Shown in pieces: positions 19,620 through 29,800 of a DNA stretch of 64,000 nt. The notes below the pieces were generated by a model. That model worked only from the letters and a program-made list of their open reading frames with translations, was not told where the DNA came from and did no database searches. The position numbers were made by a program, and so were the translations under genes. This stretch comes from JAUILH01 sp965230535 (GTDB lineage: Bacteria > Bacteroidota > Bacteroidia > Flavobacteriales_D > JAUILH01). The first letter of the stretch is position 1, and every line of letters begins with the position of its first letter. The stretch is taken from contig OZ246009.1 of the NCBI GenBank assembly GCA_965230535.1, positions 1,240,001 through 1,304,000 of the forward strand, written 5' to 3'.

Positions 19620-20972
19620 TCAATTCCTGTTGAGGTAAAGGGAGCCTTTATATTCCTCAACTTGATTTTTGTCATTAGTTAGTTTAACATACCAAACATA
19701 GAAACCAGTTGGGCAGTTCTCACCAGTTTTATTGTTGATACCATTCCATGGCTTAAATGTTCTTGTGTTGTAAACAGTTTTTCCTGTTTTGTCCATAACG
19801 ATTACCTCAAATGGGAAGTCAAGTACTTTTAAAGCAAATGGGAACCAGTTGTCGTCGTTATGTCCATCTCCGTTGCATGTAAGTGCTTTTGGAGTTAACA
19901 AGTTGTAATCATTTTCAATGTAAACAGTCTTAGACTTAGAAGCCTCACAACCATTTTCAGCAACTTCAGTCAAAGTAATGGTTTTGGATCCTTTATGGTT
20001 GAAAATTAATTCAGCCTGATTTCCAACATACTTTTTGCCATTAGAAATCTTCCATATAGAATTGCTATGGCCATTTTGTGATTTTAGTGTTGTAATCGGT
20101 CTGGCTGCAAAATCAGAAGTATTGACAGAGAAATCAACCACAGGAGCAGCCATTACTTTGATAGGAGTGGTCTTAGTGATCACCTTATCATCGTTGCCGT
20201 CTTTAAATCGTGTGGTCAGTGTAACAGTGTAATCTCCTGACTTTTCATAAGTATGTACCGGGTTTCTTGAAGATGAAATATAACCATCACCAAAGTCCCA
20301 CTCAGTCGTTTGATTTTCAGCATACATCAGAATGTCGAACTCAACCTTTTCGCCTTCACATGGCGTTGCGTTGGCCGGTAGAGGAAGAATGTCCTGAAGT
20401 TTTTTGTTGTCAGCTACATCAGTTTCATCCTTTTTGAACTCGTTTATATATGAACCAATTTCAGGGAAAGCATTATTGATATCCTTAGACATCTCATGTT
20501 CTTTCTTATTCAATTGATCTTTTAGCTTATCAATTTCAACAACAGTTTCTTCTTTAGTGTTTTCATCATAAATAACAACAGAAGCCTGTTCCATTTTAGA
20601 AATGTGATTCGCTGGCAGAGCTCCATCATCAACAGTTACATCTGTTTGATTTTTTGTATTGGAATTGTCAACGATTAGACTGGATGTTTCGTGCTTTTCA
20701 GAAACATCAGTACTCTGAGAGTAATCAGTATAGGTAGATTCTGTAGTGTGATTTTGCTGAGGTACATTATTAATAGAACTTCCAAGCGTGATTAAACCAC
20801 CAACAATAATCAACCCGGATAAACAAGCAGCAACAGTGTTCAGACCTGCGCCTGAACTGCCTCCTGAGTTTAATTTAGAATCCATTTGCGACCACGCATC
20901 AGGCTCGTAAGGCATCTCATGCGCTTCCGCTGAATTCTTGATTAATGTTTCAAATAAGTCTAACTTATTCAT
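19620..20972 (-). CDS. membrane-anchored anti-sigma-like protein with PKD-like domains and a T9SS type B-like C-terminus
   Basis: This 450-residue protein starts two bases after the ECF sigma gene's stop codon, the usual place for an anti-sigma factor. Residues 1-43 are a cytoplasmic segment with the W-S-Q-M-D-S-K-L pattern common in Bacteroidota anti-sigma N-termini. Residues 44-66 are a single membrane helix, and there is no cleavable signal peptide. Residues 70-200 are a polar, partly coiled stretch. A PKD domain (about 200-273, WDFGDG, VHTYEKSGDYTVTL) and a second PKD-like domain (276-352) follow. Residues 356-450 (LLTPKALTCNGDGHND, VMDKTGKTV, WNGINNKTG, GFYVWYVKLT) match the type B gliding-motility C-terminal domain. 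A sorting-type domain on an inner-membrane anchored protein is odd: it may act as a periplasmic sensor rather than be secreted. The anti-sigma role is inferred from position and topology. Confidence 0.75.
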   Translation of the reverse strand: MNKLDLFETLIKNSAEAHEMPYEPDAWSQMDSKLNSGGSSGAGLNTVAACLSGLIIVGGLITLGSSINNVPQQNHTTESTYTDYSQSTDVSEKHETSSLIVDNSNTKNQTDVTVDDGALPANHISKMEQASVVIYDENTKEETVVEIDKLKDQLNKKEHEMSKDINNAFPEIGSYINEFKKDETDVADNKKLQDILPLPANATPCEGEKVEFDILMYAENQTTEWDFGDGYISSSRNPVHTYEKSGDYTVTLTTRFKDGNDDKVITKTTPIKVMAAPVVDFSVNTSDFAARPITTLKSQNGHSNSIWKISNGKKYVGNQAELIFNHKGSKTITLTEVAENGCEASKSKTVYIENDYNLLTPKALTCNGDGHNDDNWFPFALKVLDFPFEVIVMDKTGKTVYNTRTFKPWNGINNKTGENCPTGFYVWYVKLTNDKNQVEEYKGSLYLNRN

Positions 20973-20974
20973 AA

Positions 20975-21544
20975 TTATTTATTGAGTTCTGTAAGCAATA
21001 TTTTTTTCATTTTCTGTTTGGCTTTGGCCAAGTTAGATTTGGATGTCCCAACGCTGATTTCCAACTCATCAGCAATTTCCTGATGGGAATATCCTTCGAT
21101 GATATATAAGTTAAATACCATCTTGTATGCAGGACTTAATTGAGCGATTGCTTTAACGACCATGTCTGGTTTAATCTGACCATAAATACTCTCATCATCC
21201 GCTTCTTCCTCCTGCACGCCATACTTACCGTCATAGCTATTGTCATCGTCCAACACCAACAGTTCGTGTCTTTTTTTTCTGAAGTAATCAATGGACGTGT
21301 TAACAACAATCCTTCTGATCCAACCTTCAAATGAACCCTGGTGATTATACTTTCTAACTTTTTCAAAGACCTTTATAAAACTTTCCTGAACCAGGTCTTT
21401 CGCTAAATCCTCATTCTTTGAATACCTCATTGCGACCGATAACATTCTGCCGTAATAATTCTCAAAGACTGATTGCTGCGACCTTCTATCACCTCTCATG
21501 CATCCCTTGATGGCCTCTTTCAACTCTGATTCGGATAATTTCAT
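20975..21544 (-). CDS. RNA polymerase ECF-type sigma factor
   Basis: This is a sigma-70 family protein of ECF size (189 residues from the chosen start). Region 2 lies at about residues 25-95, with AKDLVQESFIKVFEKV and FEGWIRRIVVNTSIDYFRKK. An acidic linker (DDDNSYDGKYGVQEEEADDE) leads to region 4 at about 125-185, with LSPAYKMVFNLYIIEGYSHQEIADEL and SVGTSKSNLAKAKQKMKK, a helix-turn-helix. I chose the ATG at 21544. A TTG four codons upstream (21556) is in frame but has no better initiation context. The gene precedes the membrane protein at 19620-20972, with two bases between them. Its regulon is unknown; the adjoining adhesin genes are natural candidates. Confidence 0.93.
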   Translation of the reverse strand: MKLSESELKEAIKGCMRGDRRSQQSVFENYYGRMLSVAMRYSKNEDLAKDLVQESFIKVFEKVRKYNHQGSFEGWIRRIVVNTSIDYFRKKRHELLVLDDDNSYDGKYGVQEEEADDESIYGQIKPDMVVKAIAQLSPAYKMVFNLYIIEGYSHQEIADELEISVGTSKSNLAKAKQKMKKILLTELNK

Positions 21545-21563
21545 CCTTTCTTTCAATAGCTTA

Positions 21564-21588
21564 GACGTTGCTTTTTTTTGGTGGTTGC
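21564..21588 (-). promoter_or_regulatory. possible ECF-type promoter of the sigma operon
   Basis: On the minus strand, GGCAAC and CGTC are separated by 16 bases (CGTC at 21567-21564). The spacing fits the AAC/CGTC pattern of many ECF promoters and would start transcription just upstream of the ATG at 21544. The match is short, and Bacteroidota ECF promoters vary, so this is only a suggestion of autoregulation. Confidence 0.25.
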
Positions 21589-21695
21589 CAATTTTTATAA
21601 AGAAATTAAAATATTTTGAATTCTAAGCTTTTAAGTGAGCGAGTTTCACTAAATTCGGGCGACACATTTATTAAATCTTAAAACACATATATAAA

Positions 21696-22631
21696 ATGAA
21701 AGTTACTGTTGTTGGTGCAGGTGCCGTTGGCGCAAGCTGTGCAGAGTATATTGCTATCAAGAATTTTGCTTCTGAGGTAGTGCTTGTAGATATTAAAGAA
21801 GGTTATGCAGAAGGAAAAGCAATGGACCTGATGCAATGTGCTTCTCTAAACGGATTCGATACAAAGATTGTAGGAAGTACTAATGACTATTCAGCGACAG
21901 CAGGAAGTGATGTTGCTGTAATTACTTCTGGTATTCCAAGAAAACCTGGTATGACCAGAGAGGAGTTGATCGGAATCAATGCTGGTATTGTAAAAGAAGT
22001 ATCTGCTAATTTGATCAAACATTCTCCTAACGTAATTTTAATTGTGGTGAGTAACCCAATGGATACAATGGCTTACTTAACTCATAAAGCTACTGGTTTA
22101 CCAAAGCACAGAATTATTGGAATGGGTGGTGCATTAGATAGCGCCAGATTTAAGTATAGATTAAGTGAAGCACTAGGATGTCCTGCTTCTGATGTAAACG
22201 GAATGGTAATCGGCGGTCACTCTGATAAAGGAATGGTGCCGTTGATTGAGAAGGCTGTAAGAAACAGTGTGCCGGTAAGCGAGTTTTTGTCTGCCGATAA
22301 AATGGATGAAATTGTACAGGCTACTAAAGTTGGTGGGGCTACCTTAACAGGTTTGTTAGGTACTTCTGCATGGTATGCTCCTGGAGCTGCTGTGTCTGCA
22401 TTGGTACAAGCCATCGCTCAGGATGCTCAGAAAATGTTCCCTTGTTCTGCTTTATTGGAAGGAGAGTATGGTTTGAACGATTTGTCAATCGGTGTGCCAT
22501 GTATTCTTGGTAAAAACGGAATTGAGAAAATCGTTGAGGTTGAGTTGTCTGATGCTGAAAAAGCTAAGTTGACTGAAAGTGCTGAAGGTGTGAAGAAGAC
22601 CAATACACTTTTAGACTCTGTTTTAGCTTAA
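21696..22631 (+). CDS. mdh: malate dehydrogenase (NAD-dependent)
   Basis: The enzyme interconverts malate and oxaloacetate with NAD in the TCA cycle, in the cytoplasm. It has 311 residues, normal for LDH-like MDHs. GAGAVG (7-12) is the nucleotide loop and Asp32 selects NAD. Arg82 and Arg88 in the active-site loop (IPRKPGMTR) are the malate-type residues. Asp148, Arg151 and catalytic His175 (GGHSD) are present. The ATG at 21696 has no Shine-Dalgarno sequence. A weak promoter match (TAAATTCG, 21651-21658) lies upstream. The gene stands alone between divergent and convergent neighbours and ends in a strong terminator. Confidence 0.97.
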   Translation: MKVTVVGAGAVGASCAEYIAIKNFASEVVLVDIKEGYAEGKAMDLMQCASLNGFDTKIVGSTNDYSATAGSDVAVITSGIPRKPGMTREELIGINAGIVKEVSANLIKHSPNVILIVVSNPMDTMAYLTHKATGLPKHRIIGMGGALDSARFKYRLSEALGCPASDVNGMVIGGHSDKGMVPLIEKAVRNSVPVSEFLSADKMDEIVQATKVGGATLTGLLGTSAWYAPGAAVSALVQAIAQDAQKMFPCSALLEGEYGLNDLSIGVPCILGKNGIEKIVEVELSDAEKAKLTESAEGVKKTNTLLDSVLA

Positions 22632-22654
22632 GCGAGTTACATATATTGAAGGAG

Positions 22655-22683
22655 GCACCAGGTGAAAGCCTGGTGCTTTTTTT
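22655..22683 (+). terminator. rho-independent terminator of mdh
   Basis: The eight-base stem GCACCAGG (22655-22662) pairs with CCTGGTGC (22669-22676) around the loop TGAAAG, followed by seven T. Confidence 0.93.
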
Positions 22684-22709
22684 ATGCCTCAACTTTGGAA
22701 AGAGTCTGT

Positions 22710-23915
22710 TTAATTGACAACGAGTTTGGTGCTGCCAATAATTCTGCCTTCACTCAGTATTGAAATCATATAGATTCCCGGTGAAAAATCCGATTTGTTA
22801 AGTTGTGTATTGGCAGTTGAATTCGGGATTTTTTTGATTTCTCTTCCTGAGACGTCATAAATATGGATGTCGAATGAGCTGTACAGATCTGTGGAGATGT
22901 TCAGGAATGATATATCTCCCATTGGGTTAGGGTAAAGTTCAATTGAAGGTAAGGTGCCGGGTGTCTCATATCCCAAAGCATGGTTGTCAATGATGTGCTT
23001 TAAACCATAAAAAGAATCTTTGTTCAACCAGGTATGATTGTAGCCTGCAGAAAATGATAAAACACCATAACATTTGTATTCTGATGTATTGTCGGTATAG
23101 AAAAGAGAGCTTCCACTTTGTCCCGGAATTCCAATAGCATCTGAAGATTGAACACCGAAATGATCTGTGGTTAGATAATCTATTTCTCCATAATGGTAGT
23201 ACATGGTGTCTCCATTCACGTGAATACTTGTATCGATTAATCCGGCGTCTATTGGGTAGCTGAATTTATGGAACACTTTATTATTGAAGTAAGCAGTATC
23301 CGAGTTGTAAGCAATGCTTAACCAACCTAAGTCTTTGCCAATATTATCATCCAACTCCAGAAGTGCGAAATCGTAAGACAGTGAACCACTGTACGAAGAT
23401 TTAAAAATGTAATATTTAAGTACACCGCTTGTTGGAAGCGTGGGTTGAAACATACCGTTATCATACGAGGGAGCTACGAGAATACTGTCCATTGCCCAGG
23501 ACTGCTGTAAAAAAATACAGTGTCCGGCCGTTAGCACCAAATTATCATCTACCAATGTACCCGAACACTTGTGTTTTAATGTGTCGTTTTCATATCTAAA
23601 TAATTTAACATTGGCTCTTTCCGGATAATTCAAAAGATTGTGGTTAAGTGCGGCTCGCTCAAGTCGTTGAAACAAGCTTCCGGTGTATAGATTTTGAGTT
23701 GGAGTAGTGGTTTGCAGAGGAGATACTCCCGGCATTAAACCTGTATAGTGGTTGGTGTAGTCGAACGTTGCGTTTGAGTTGTTTGGAGGAACGACAATTG
23801 TATCAATAATTCCGGTTCTAACTTCATAAGAAATAATGGTGTCTAATTGGGCAGAACTGTATCTGACTGTAGTTAGTAAACATAAAATAAGAAGTGCAGT
23901 ATTTTTCATAAGCAT
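22710..23915 (-). CDS. secreted trypsin-like serine protease with T9SS type A sorting domain
   Basis: This 401-residue protein begins with a signal peptide (about 1-23, ending YSSAQ). A chymotrypsin-fold protease domain spans about 95-315. The catalytic triad is visible as His132 (LTAGHC), Asp182 (YDFALLEL) and Ser267 (GIPGQSGSS). Residues 325-401 (IELYPNP, IYDVSGREI, SPGIYMISI, KLVVN) are a type A sorting domain, so the enzyme is expected outside the cell or on its surface. The second ATG (codon 3) is an equally good start. It lies downstream of the lipoprotein and FG-GAP genes on the same strand, with a 58-base gap and no visible terminator, and may share their transcript. The substrate is unknown. 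Confidence 0.9.
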   Translation of the reverse strand: MLMKNTALLILCLLTTVRYSSAQLDTIISYEVRTGIIDTIVVPPNNSNATFDYTNHYTGLMPGVSPLQTTTPTQNLYTGSLFQRLERAALNHNLLNYPERANVKLFRYENDTLKHKCSGTLVDDNLVLTAGHCIFLQQSWAMDSILVAPSYDNGMFQPTLPTSGVLKYYIFKSSYSGSLSYDFALLELDDNIGKDLGWLSIAYNSDTAYFNNKVFHKFSYPIDAGLIDTSIHVNGDTMYYHYGEIDYLTTDHFGVQSSDAIGIPGQSGSSLFYTDNTSEYKCYGVLSFSAGYNHTWLNKDSFYGLKHIIDNHALGYETPGTLPSIELYPNPMGDISFLNISTDLYSSFDIHIYDVSGREIKKIPNSTANTQLNKSDFSPGIYMISILSEGRIIGSTKLVVN

Positions 23916-23973
23916 AGGAAACGTCTACTCAACGTACCTTGCTTATCAATATTGTATGAAGTGCGGAATAAGA

Positions 23974-24345
23974 CTATAAAGGATCTTCTTCTGCTAAATC
24001 GATCACGACATGTTGTTCACCTCTTCTATTGGTGATTTTAACATGAGCTCCTCCAATAAAAACCTCATTGCTTGTGTCTGGGGCGTATTCTACGTAGATG
24101 TAATAATCTCCCCGCTTTAAAGGGTAGAAACTGTTTCTTCCTGCATAGTCGCTGGTATCAACTTCATCATAAGAACCATCCTGAGGCAAACCATTTGCAC
24201 CATATTTGATCTTCACCAAATTATAGGGCAAATTAACATTGTCATATATCACATGAACGTTGATTTGAGCCTTGCCTCCACTACCAGGCTTTACGCATGA
24301 TGTAAGTCCGAATGCAATCACGGCAACAATCAGTAAATACTTCAT
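23974..24345 (-). CDS. small lipoprotein of unknown function
   Basis: This 123-residue protein has a lipoprotein signal with lipobox LTSC (Cys17). The mature part looks like a single beta-sandwich domain (INVHVIYDNVNLPYNLVKI, PLKRGDYYIYVEYAP, VKITNRRGEQHVVIDL). I do not recognise a named family. Its start overlaps the stop of the FG-GAP gene by four bases (ATGA), so the two are translationally coupled. It probably sits in the outer or inner membrane as a partner of that exported protein, but this is inference. Confidence 0.75.
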   Translation of the reverse strand: MKYLLIVAVIAFGLTSCVKPGSGGKAQINVHVIYDNVNLPYNLVKIKYGANGLPQDGSYDEVDTSDYAGRNSFYPLKRGDYYIYVEYAPDTSNEVFIGGAHVKITNRRGEQHVVIDLAEEDPL

Positions 24346-26585
24346 TGAAGAATAATTTTCTTGGTAATTCGGTTTACACCATCATTCATTTCCAGATAGT
24401 AGCTACCACCTTTCAATGTTGTAAGATCTATATGTTGTCTGCGACCTCTGATCTCTCCTCTTAACACAAGTCTGCCCGATACATCAAGCATGTTGTAATG
24501 AACCTGATTTGTGTTGGTAGGTAATTCAACTGTGATTGAGTTTTGTGCCGGTACAGGGAATACCTTAATATTGTTAAGAGGGTTTTCGTGGATGACGATG
24601 GCCGAATCCTGATAACCATCAAAGAACCAAAGCCCGCCGCCATAATTACCTACCGTTAACTCTGGGTAGTCGTCATCGCTCAAATCTACCATACATGGAG
24701 TCGATCTCATTCCTGGATACAGATCATAAGCTGTACTGTCTATCAAATTAAAAGTTCCGTTTAGATTGCCATCAATGTCGTCATACAACCAAAGCGTACC
24801 ACTATTTGAGCCAACCATTAATTGGTAACTGCCATTAAAATCAAAAATGGTAGGGCAGGAGTAGCCTCCCGGATCAAAGATGGTTTTGACATTCACGTTA
24901 CCTAAATCATCCGTTTGCTTTTCGAAAGAAGGAGAAGTTGTTGTTCCTACGTTTTCGTAATAGGTCAAAGAGCCAATCTTCTTTCCAATAATCATGTCGT
25001 AATCTCCGTCCCGATCTAAATCCACAAATCTTGGAATGGCATGGTGTCCGACATCAATAGCTGTTGAAGTGTTGTCTTCATAATAAGGTGTGCTTAAAAC
25101 AAAATTTGCATTGGCACCTGTGCTGGCAATATTTTCAAAGTAGTGTAACTGACCAGCGCCATCACCAACCATCATGTCTTTATCTCCATCACCATCTAAA
25201 TCGGCGAAATCAGGAACAATGGAGCTTCCGAATCCCATGGTTGAGATATTTGCATAATCATCTGTCACCCATCTGAACGCCGGAAGTGTATCGTGTCCAA
25301 TGTTTTCATATAAAGCAATGGATGGAATGTAATCGTTAGATGCACGATCAAAGTAGCCAATGTTGGCTATGAATAAATCGAGTAAACCATCGTTGTTGTA
25401 ATCAAAGTATTGAGGAACGGAACCTGTCCCAACTTCTATCATGTCTCTTTGAAGGAAATCGTCATGCGTGTATGAAAAGTTAGTTACTGAATCGTTACCT
25501 ATGTTTCTGTAAAGAAGAACGCTTTGTTTGTCTTCACTTTGGTTGTAAGAGTTCGGACTCACCAATAGGTCTCTGACACCATCATTATCAATGTCTTCAT
25601 AATAACCTGCTGGGAAAATCCACTGGTCAATTGAAACATCATAAGTTGGAAAAACACTGTCCTGCGAAACCATAGAAGTAGCCATGTTTACCGTTGGACC
25701 ATCGTTGTATAAGCCAATTAATCTTGTACAACTAATGTCGCCAATCAGAAGCTCTTTAACACCATCTCCGGTCATGTCCAAAGCCAAAGTTGAAGATCCT
25801 GTATGTCTGGCACCACTTCTGTGCTCATTCACTACATCTAATTGAGGGTTAGGAACACCAACATTAGAACAGGTATCCTCTAAATACATAATACATGTGC
25901 TGTTATCTTCTGAAAAATTGCCCCAGCAAGAATTGTAGAGTTCAAAAGTGAGAGAATCTGAATGACCGTACAGTTCCATCGATAAATTTTTGTGGTATTC
26001 CATTCTGCCTCCGAACTGCCCAAAGGTTAATACATCTATATCTCCGTCATTGTCAACATCAAGAATTGCAGGAATGTCAACAGAAGTCACATATAGGTTG
26101 ATAAAATTTCCCAATGCCATTTCGTGGATCACACCATTTGGTAAAGGGATGGCTTCAAATTCCAATCCACCTGAAACCGTAGAAATGTTTTTGTAGACAG
26201 AAATACCACCTACGCCTGCAGTGAAAATATCTCGTTTGCCGTCCATATTATAATCAACCAATAAAGCCCAGTCTCTGATTTTTGGAAATAAAGGCTCGTA
26301 ATCGGGGGCGTAAGTGTGTGCATCTGAAGATGCGCCATTATTAAGGTAGGTTGTGATTTTGTAAGACGTTCTGTCAAAACAAAACAAGTCCTCGGTGCCG
26401 TCCATGTCAAGATCAATTCTGGAAAATTGCATGGAATTCATCCCGCCAGTCCACGGATTAAGCAAGTTAGACCCGTTTTTCTCAACGATGATATTCAGAT
26501 CACGGGTGTATTGTTGAGTTTGTGATGTAGCAGGTAGTACACTTGTACAAAGCGTTAGTAGGAAAAGTTGTTTGAAAAACTTCAT
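24342..26585 (-). CDS. secreted FG-GAP/VCBS repeat protein with T9SS type A sorting domain
   Basis: This 747-residue protein has a signal peptide (about 1-21, ending LPATSQ). At least eight calcium-binding-type motifs of the form D-x-D-x-D-G-x-x-D mark FG-GAP/VCBS blades of an extracellular beta-propeller; examples are DLDMDGTEDLF, DVDNDGDIDVL, DYNNDGLLDLF and DLDGDGDKDMM. The C-terminus (KVFPVPAQNSITVEL, MLDVSGRLV, GGSYYLEM, KKIILQ) is a type A sorting domain. It is the first gene of a probable operon with the lipoprotein (four-base overlap) and perhaps the protease. Such proteins are usually surface or secreted; the ligand is unknown. Confidence 0.9.
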   Translation of the reverse strand: MKFFKQLFLLTLCTSVLPATSQTQQYTRDLNIIVEKNGSNLLNPWTGGMNSMQFSRIDLDMDGTEDLFCFDRTSYKITTYLNNGASSDAHTYAPDYEPLFPKIRDWALLVDYNMDGKRDIFTAGVGGISVYKNISTVSGGLEFEAIPLPNGVIHEMALGNFINLYVTSVDIPAILDVDNDGDIDVLTFGQFGGRMEYHKNLSMELYGHSDSLTFELYNSCWGNFSEDNSTCIMYLEDTCSNVGVPNPQLDVVNEHRSGARHTGSSTLALDMTGDGVKELLIGDISCTRLIGLYNDGPTVNMATSMVSQDSVFPTYDVSIDQWIFPAGYYEDIDNDGVRDLLVSPNSYNQSEDKQSVLLYRNIGNDSVTNFSYTHDDFLQRDMIEVGTGSVPQYFDYNNDGLLDLFIANIGYFDRASNDYIPSIALYENIGHDTLPAFRWVTDDYANISTMGFGSSIVPDFADLDGDGDKDMMVGDGAGQLHYFENIASTGANANFVLSTPYYEDNTSTAIDVGHHAIPRFVDLDRDGDYDMIIGKKIGSLTYYENVGTTTSPSFEKQTDDLGNVNVKTIFDPGGYSCPTIFDFNGSYQLMVGSNSGTLWLYDDIDGNLNGTFNLIDSTAYDLYPGMRSTPCMVDLSDDDYPELTVGNYGGGLWFFDGYQDSAIVIHENPLNNIKVFPVPAQNSITVELPTNTNQVHYNMLDVSGRLVLRGEIRGRRQHIDLTTLKGGSYYLEMNDGVNRITKKIILQ

Positions 26586-26757
26586 AAATGGGGCTTCTAT
26601 TCTAATAGATATATAACGTTCTTAATTGGTCTAAAGTTGCTTTGAGCACATTAAAATTAAACATTGTTGAGCTTATGGAGAAAAATAAATTAATTTCGGG
26701 CTGAATAGTGCGAAAATGCAGGCTTTTGGATTTTCCTGTTTTATTCGTTTCAATTAT

Positions 26758-26789
26758 GTTGGTTATTATAGTTGGAAGTTCTATATTTG
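26758..26789 (+). promoter_or_regulatory. Bacteroidota-type promoter of secDF
   Basis: TATATTTG at 26782-26789 is a perfect TAnnTTTG -7 element. GTTG at 26758-26761 serves as -33 element, with a 20-base spacer. The start codon follows 36 bases later. Confidence 0.7.
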
Positions 26790-26825
26790 CACCCCTAAAA
26801 TTGTAAATTAACTAAATTATATCCC

Positions 26826-29800
26826 ATGCAAAACCGTACGGCAATTTGGGTTTTTACTGTTCTACTTACGTTGGTATGTTTATACCAGATTTCGTTTACG
26901 TTCGTAACATCTAGTGTAGAGGCGAAGGCAGAAAAAACGGCTAAAGTGAAGTTGGATTCTTTGAAGGAAGCTGTTGCAGCTGAAGGCGCTGAGATCGCAA
27001 TCGTATATGGCGATACTCTACCATTCAAGACTGAGAAGGATTTCGAGAATGTATTGAACATTTACGAGCAAAAAATTCTTGACGCGAAGAGTAAGGAGAG
27101 TGTGTATCCTTTATTAGGTTATTCTTACGGATTCTGTAAGAAAAACGAATTAAACTTAGGACTGGACCTTCAAGGTGGTATGTCTGTTACTTTGGAGCTG
27201 TCTGTCGCTGATCTTGTAAACAATTTAAGTGATAACAGTCCTAACCCTGCATTCATTAAGTCTTTAAGAGAAGCTAAGGAAGAATCTAAAGGTTCTAACG
27301 AGACTTTCCTTGATGAGTTTTTAGCCGCAGCTAATAAAAATGACGCACCACTTGGTAGAATTTTCGGCGGTAGCGAAACTGCCGGAGATGATTTCTCCAG
27401 AAAAGACAGTAACAAGAAGGTTGTTGAGAAACTTAGAGAACTTGCGGAAGAGGCTGTTAAGAATACTGAAGACATCATCAAAACAAGAATCGATAAGTTT
27501 GGAGTTGCTCAGCCTAACATGACTAAGCAAACAAGCACCGGACGTATCATGATTGAATTACCAGGTGTTAAGAATAAAGAACGTGTTAGAAAGCAATTAC
27601 AGGCTACAGCAAACTTAGAGTTCTGGCAGACCTATACTTTCGACGGGACTGATGAGAATTTATTCCCTTACTTCCAGCAGTTAAACGACATCATCTCTGA
27701 TGATCTGTATCCTGGTGCGAGAGAAGAGTACTTGGCATCTCAGGGACAAGCGCCTGAAGAAAAGGAAGAGATTCCAATGCCAAAAATCGAGAGAATCGAT
27801 ACAGTTGCTGTTTACGATTCTATTGAAATTGATTTAGCTGATACAGCTACTTACGCTATCGATACAAATATGGTAGATGATTCTGCTAAGTATTTGCAGT
27901 TGGTGGCTGAGGCAGAAGCTGCTGATACGTCATCAGCTCCTTTGATTGACAATGATCAGATTTCAGATGATTTGGCTAAAAAAATCAACCCATTATTCAG
28001 CCGTTTAGGCATCAACCAGAACGGAAACGGTGTCATGGTTGGAAAAGCTCAGGTTGGTAGAGCTAATATTAAAGATACCGCTGCTATCAATGCTTACTTT
28101 AGAACTTATGGAGCAGATTTATTCCCTGCCGAGTTGAGAATGATGTGGGCTGCTAAACCAGAAACTGATAAGTCTGGAAACCCAACTGAAATCATTGTTC
28201 TGTATGCATTGAAAGCTGATGAAGAAGGTCGTCCTGCTATGACAGGTGAGGCCATTGATCAGGCTAAGCAAGACTTTAAGCAAAAAGGTGTTGGTGTAAT
28301 CGTTAACATGTTCTTTACTGATGCGGGTACGGCTCAGTGGGCAGATGTAACAAGAAAAGCCTACGCTGGAGGTAAGAAGAATATCGTTGCCATTACATTG
28401 GATGGCCATGTATATACTGCACCAACTGTAAACCAGGTAATGGAGCAGGGAAGTGCATACATTGAAGGTAACTTCTCAATTGAAGAAGGTAAAGATTTAG
28501 CAACCTTATTAAATGCCGGATCCCTTCCTGCTAAATTGAAAATTGTTGAAGAATCTGTTGTTGGTCCTTCTCTTGGTAAAGAGAATATCCGTTCAGGTTT
28601 AATCTCTTTCGTAGTAGCCTTGTTAGTAGTATTGCTTTACATGATTTTCTACTACGGAAAAGCTGGTGCTGTGGCAGATGTGGCTTTGATTGCTAACATC
28701 TTCTTCCTGGTAGGTACATTGGCATCTTTAGGTGCTGCATTAACCTTATCAGGTATCGCAGGTATCGTATTAACAATTGGTATGTCGGTGGATGCGAACG
28801 TACTGATCTTCGAAAGAATTCGTGAAGAAGTTCGTTCAGGAAAAGGTATGAAGCTGGCCGTTAAGGATGGTTATAGCAAAGCATATGCTGCCATTGTTGA
28901 TGCCAACTTAACAACCTTGTTAACTGCCATCGTATTATCTGTGTTTGGTAGTGGACCAATCCAAGGTTTCGCAACTACATTGATCATTGGTATTTTCACA
29001 TCTTTATTCTCAGCCATCTTCATTACAAGATTGATCTTCACCTGGATGATGGATAAGAAAAAGAACATTACTTTCTCTACAGGAGTAACTGCCAATGCAT
29101 TTACAAAAGTGAACATTGGCTGGTTGGCTAAGAGAAAACTATACTATGTTGTTTCAGGATTGATCATCGCCGGAGGTATTGCTTCATTGGCAACTACCGG
29201 ATTAGATTATGGTGTTGAGTTCGAAGGAGGAAACATGTATGTAGTTCAAATGTCTGATCAGGCTGATCTGGAAGGCATGAAGAAAAGCTTGAAGACTCAG
29301 TTCGATAGTGAGCCTGAGGTGAAGCAAAAAGGAGATTCATATACTGCGCAGATCGTAACCAAGTATATGGCCAACTCTTCTGAAGACAATGTTCAGGAGC
29401 AGATCTTGGCTAAACTGGATGCTGGTATGACGGAAATGGGATACAAGTCATTCCCTTCTGTTGCGGCAATGAACGAGTCAGATGAAAAAGGATATACGGT
29501 TATTGAATCAAGACAAGTTGATGAGCAAATTTCCGGAGAATTGATGATTGAATCATTATTGGCAATCTTCTTCTCCTTAATTGTGATCTTCTTATACATC
29601 TTATTCAGATTTAAGAAATGGCAGTTTGGACTTGGAGCCTTATTGGCAATGGCACATGATGTGCTGGTTGTATTAGGTTTGTTCTCTATCCTTTATCAGG
29701 TAATGCCGTTTACAATGGAGATCAACCAGGCGTTCATCGCAGCCATCTTAACTGTGGTTGGTTACTCTATTAATGATACCGTAGTTGTATTCGATAGAAT

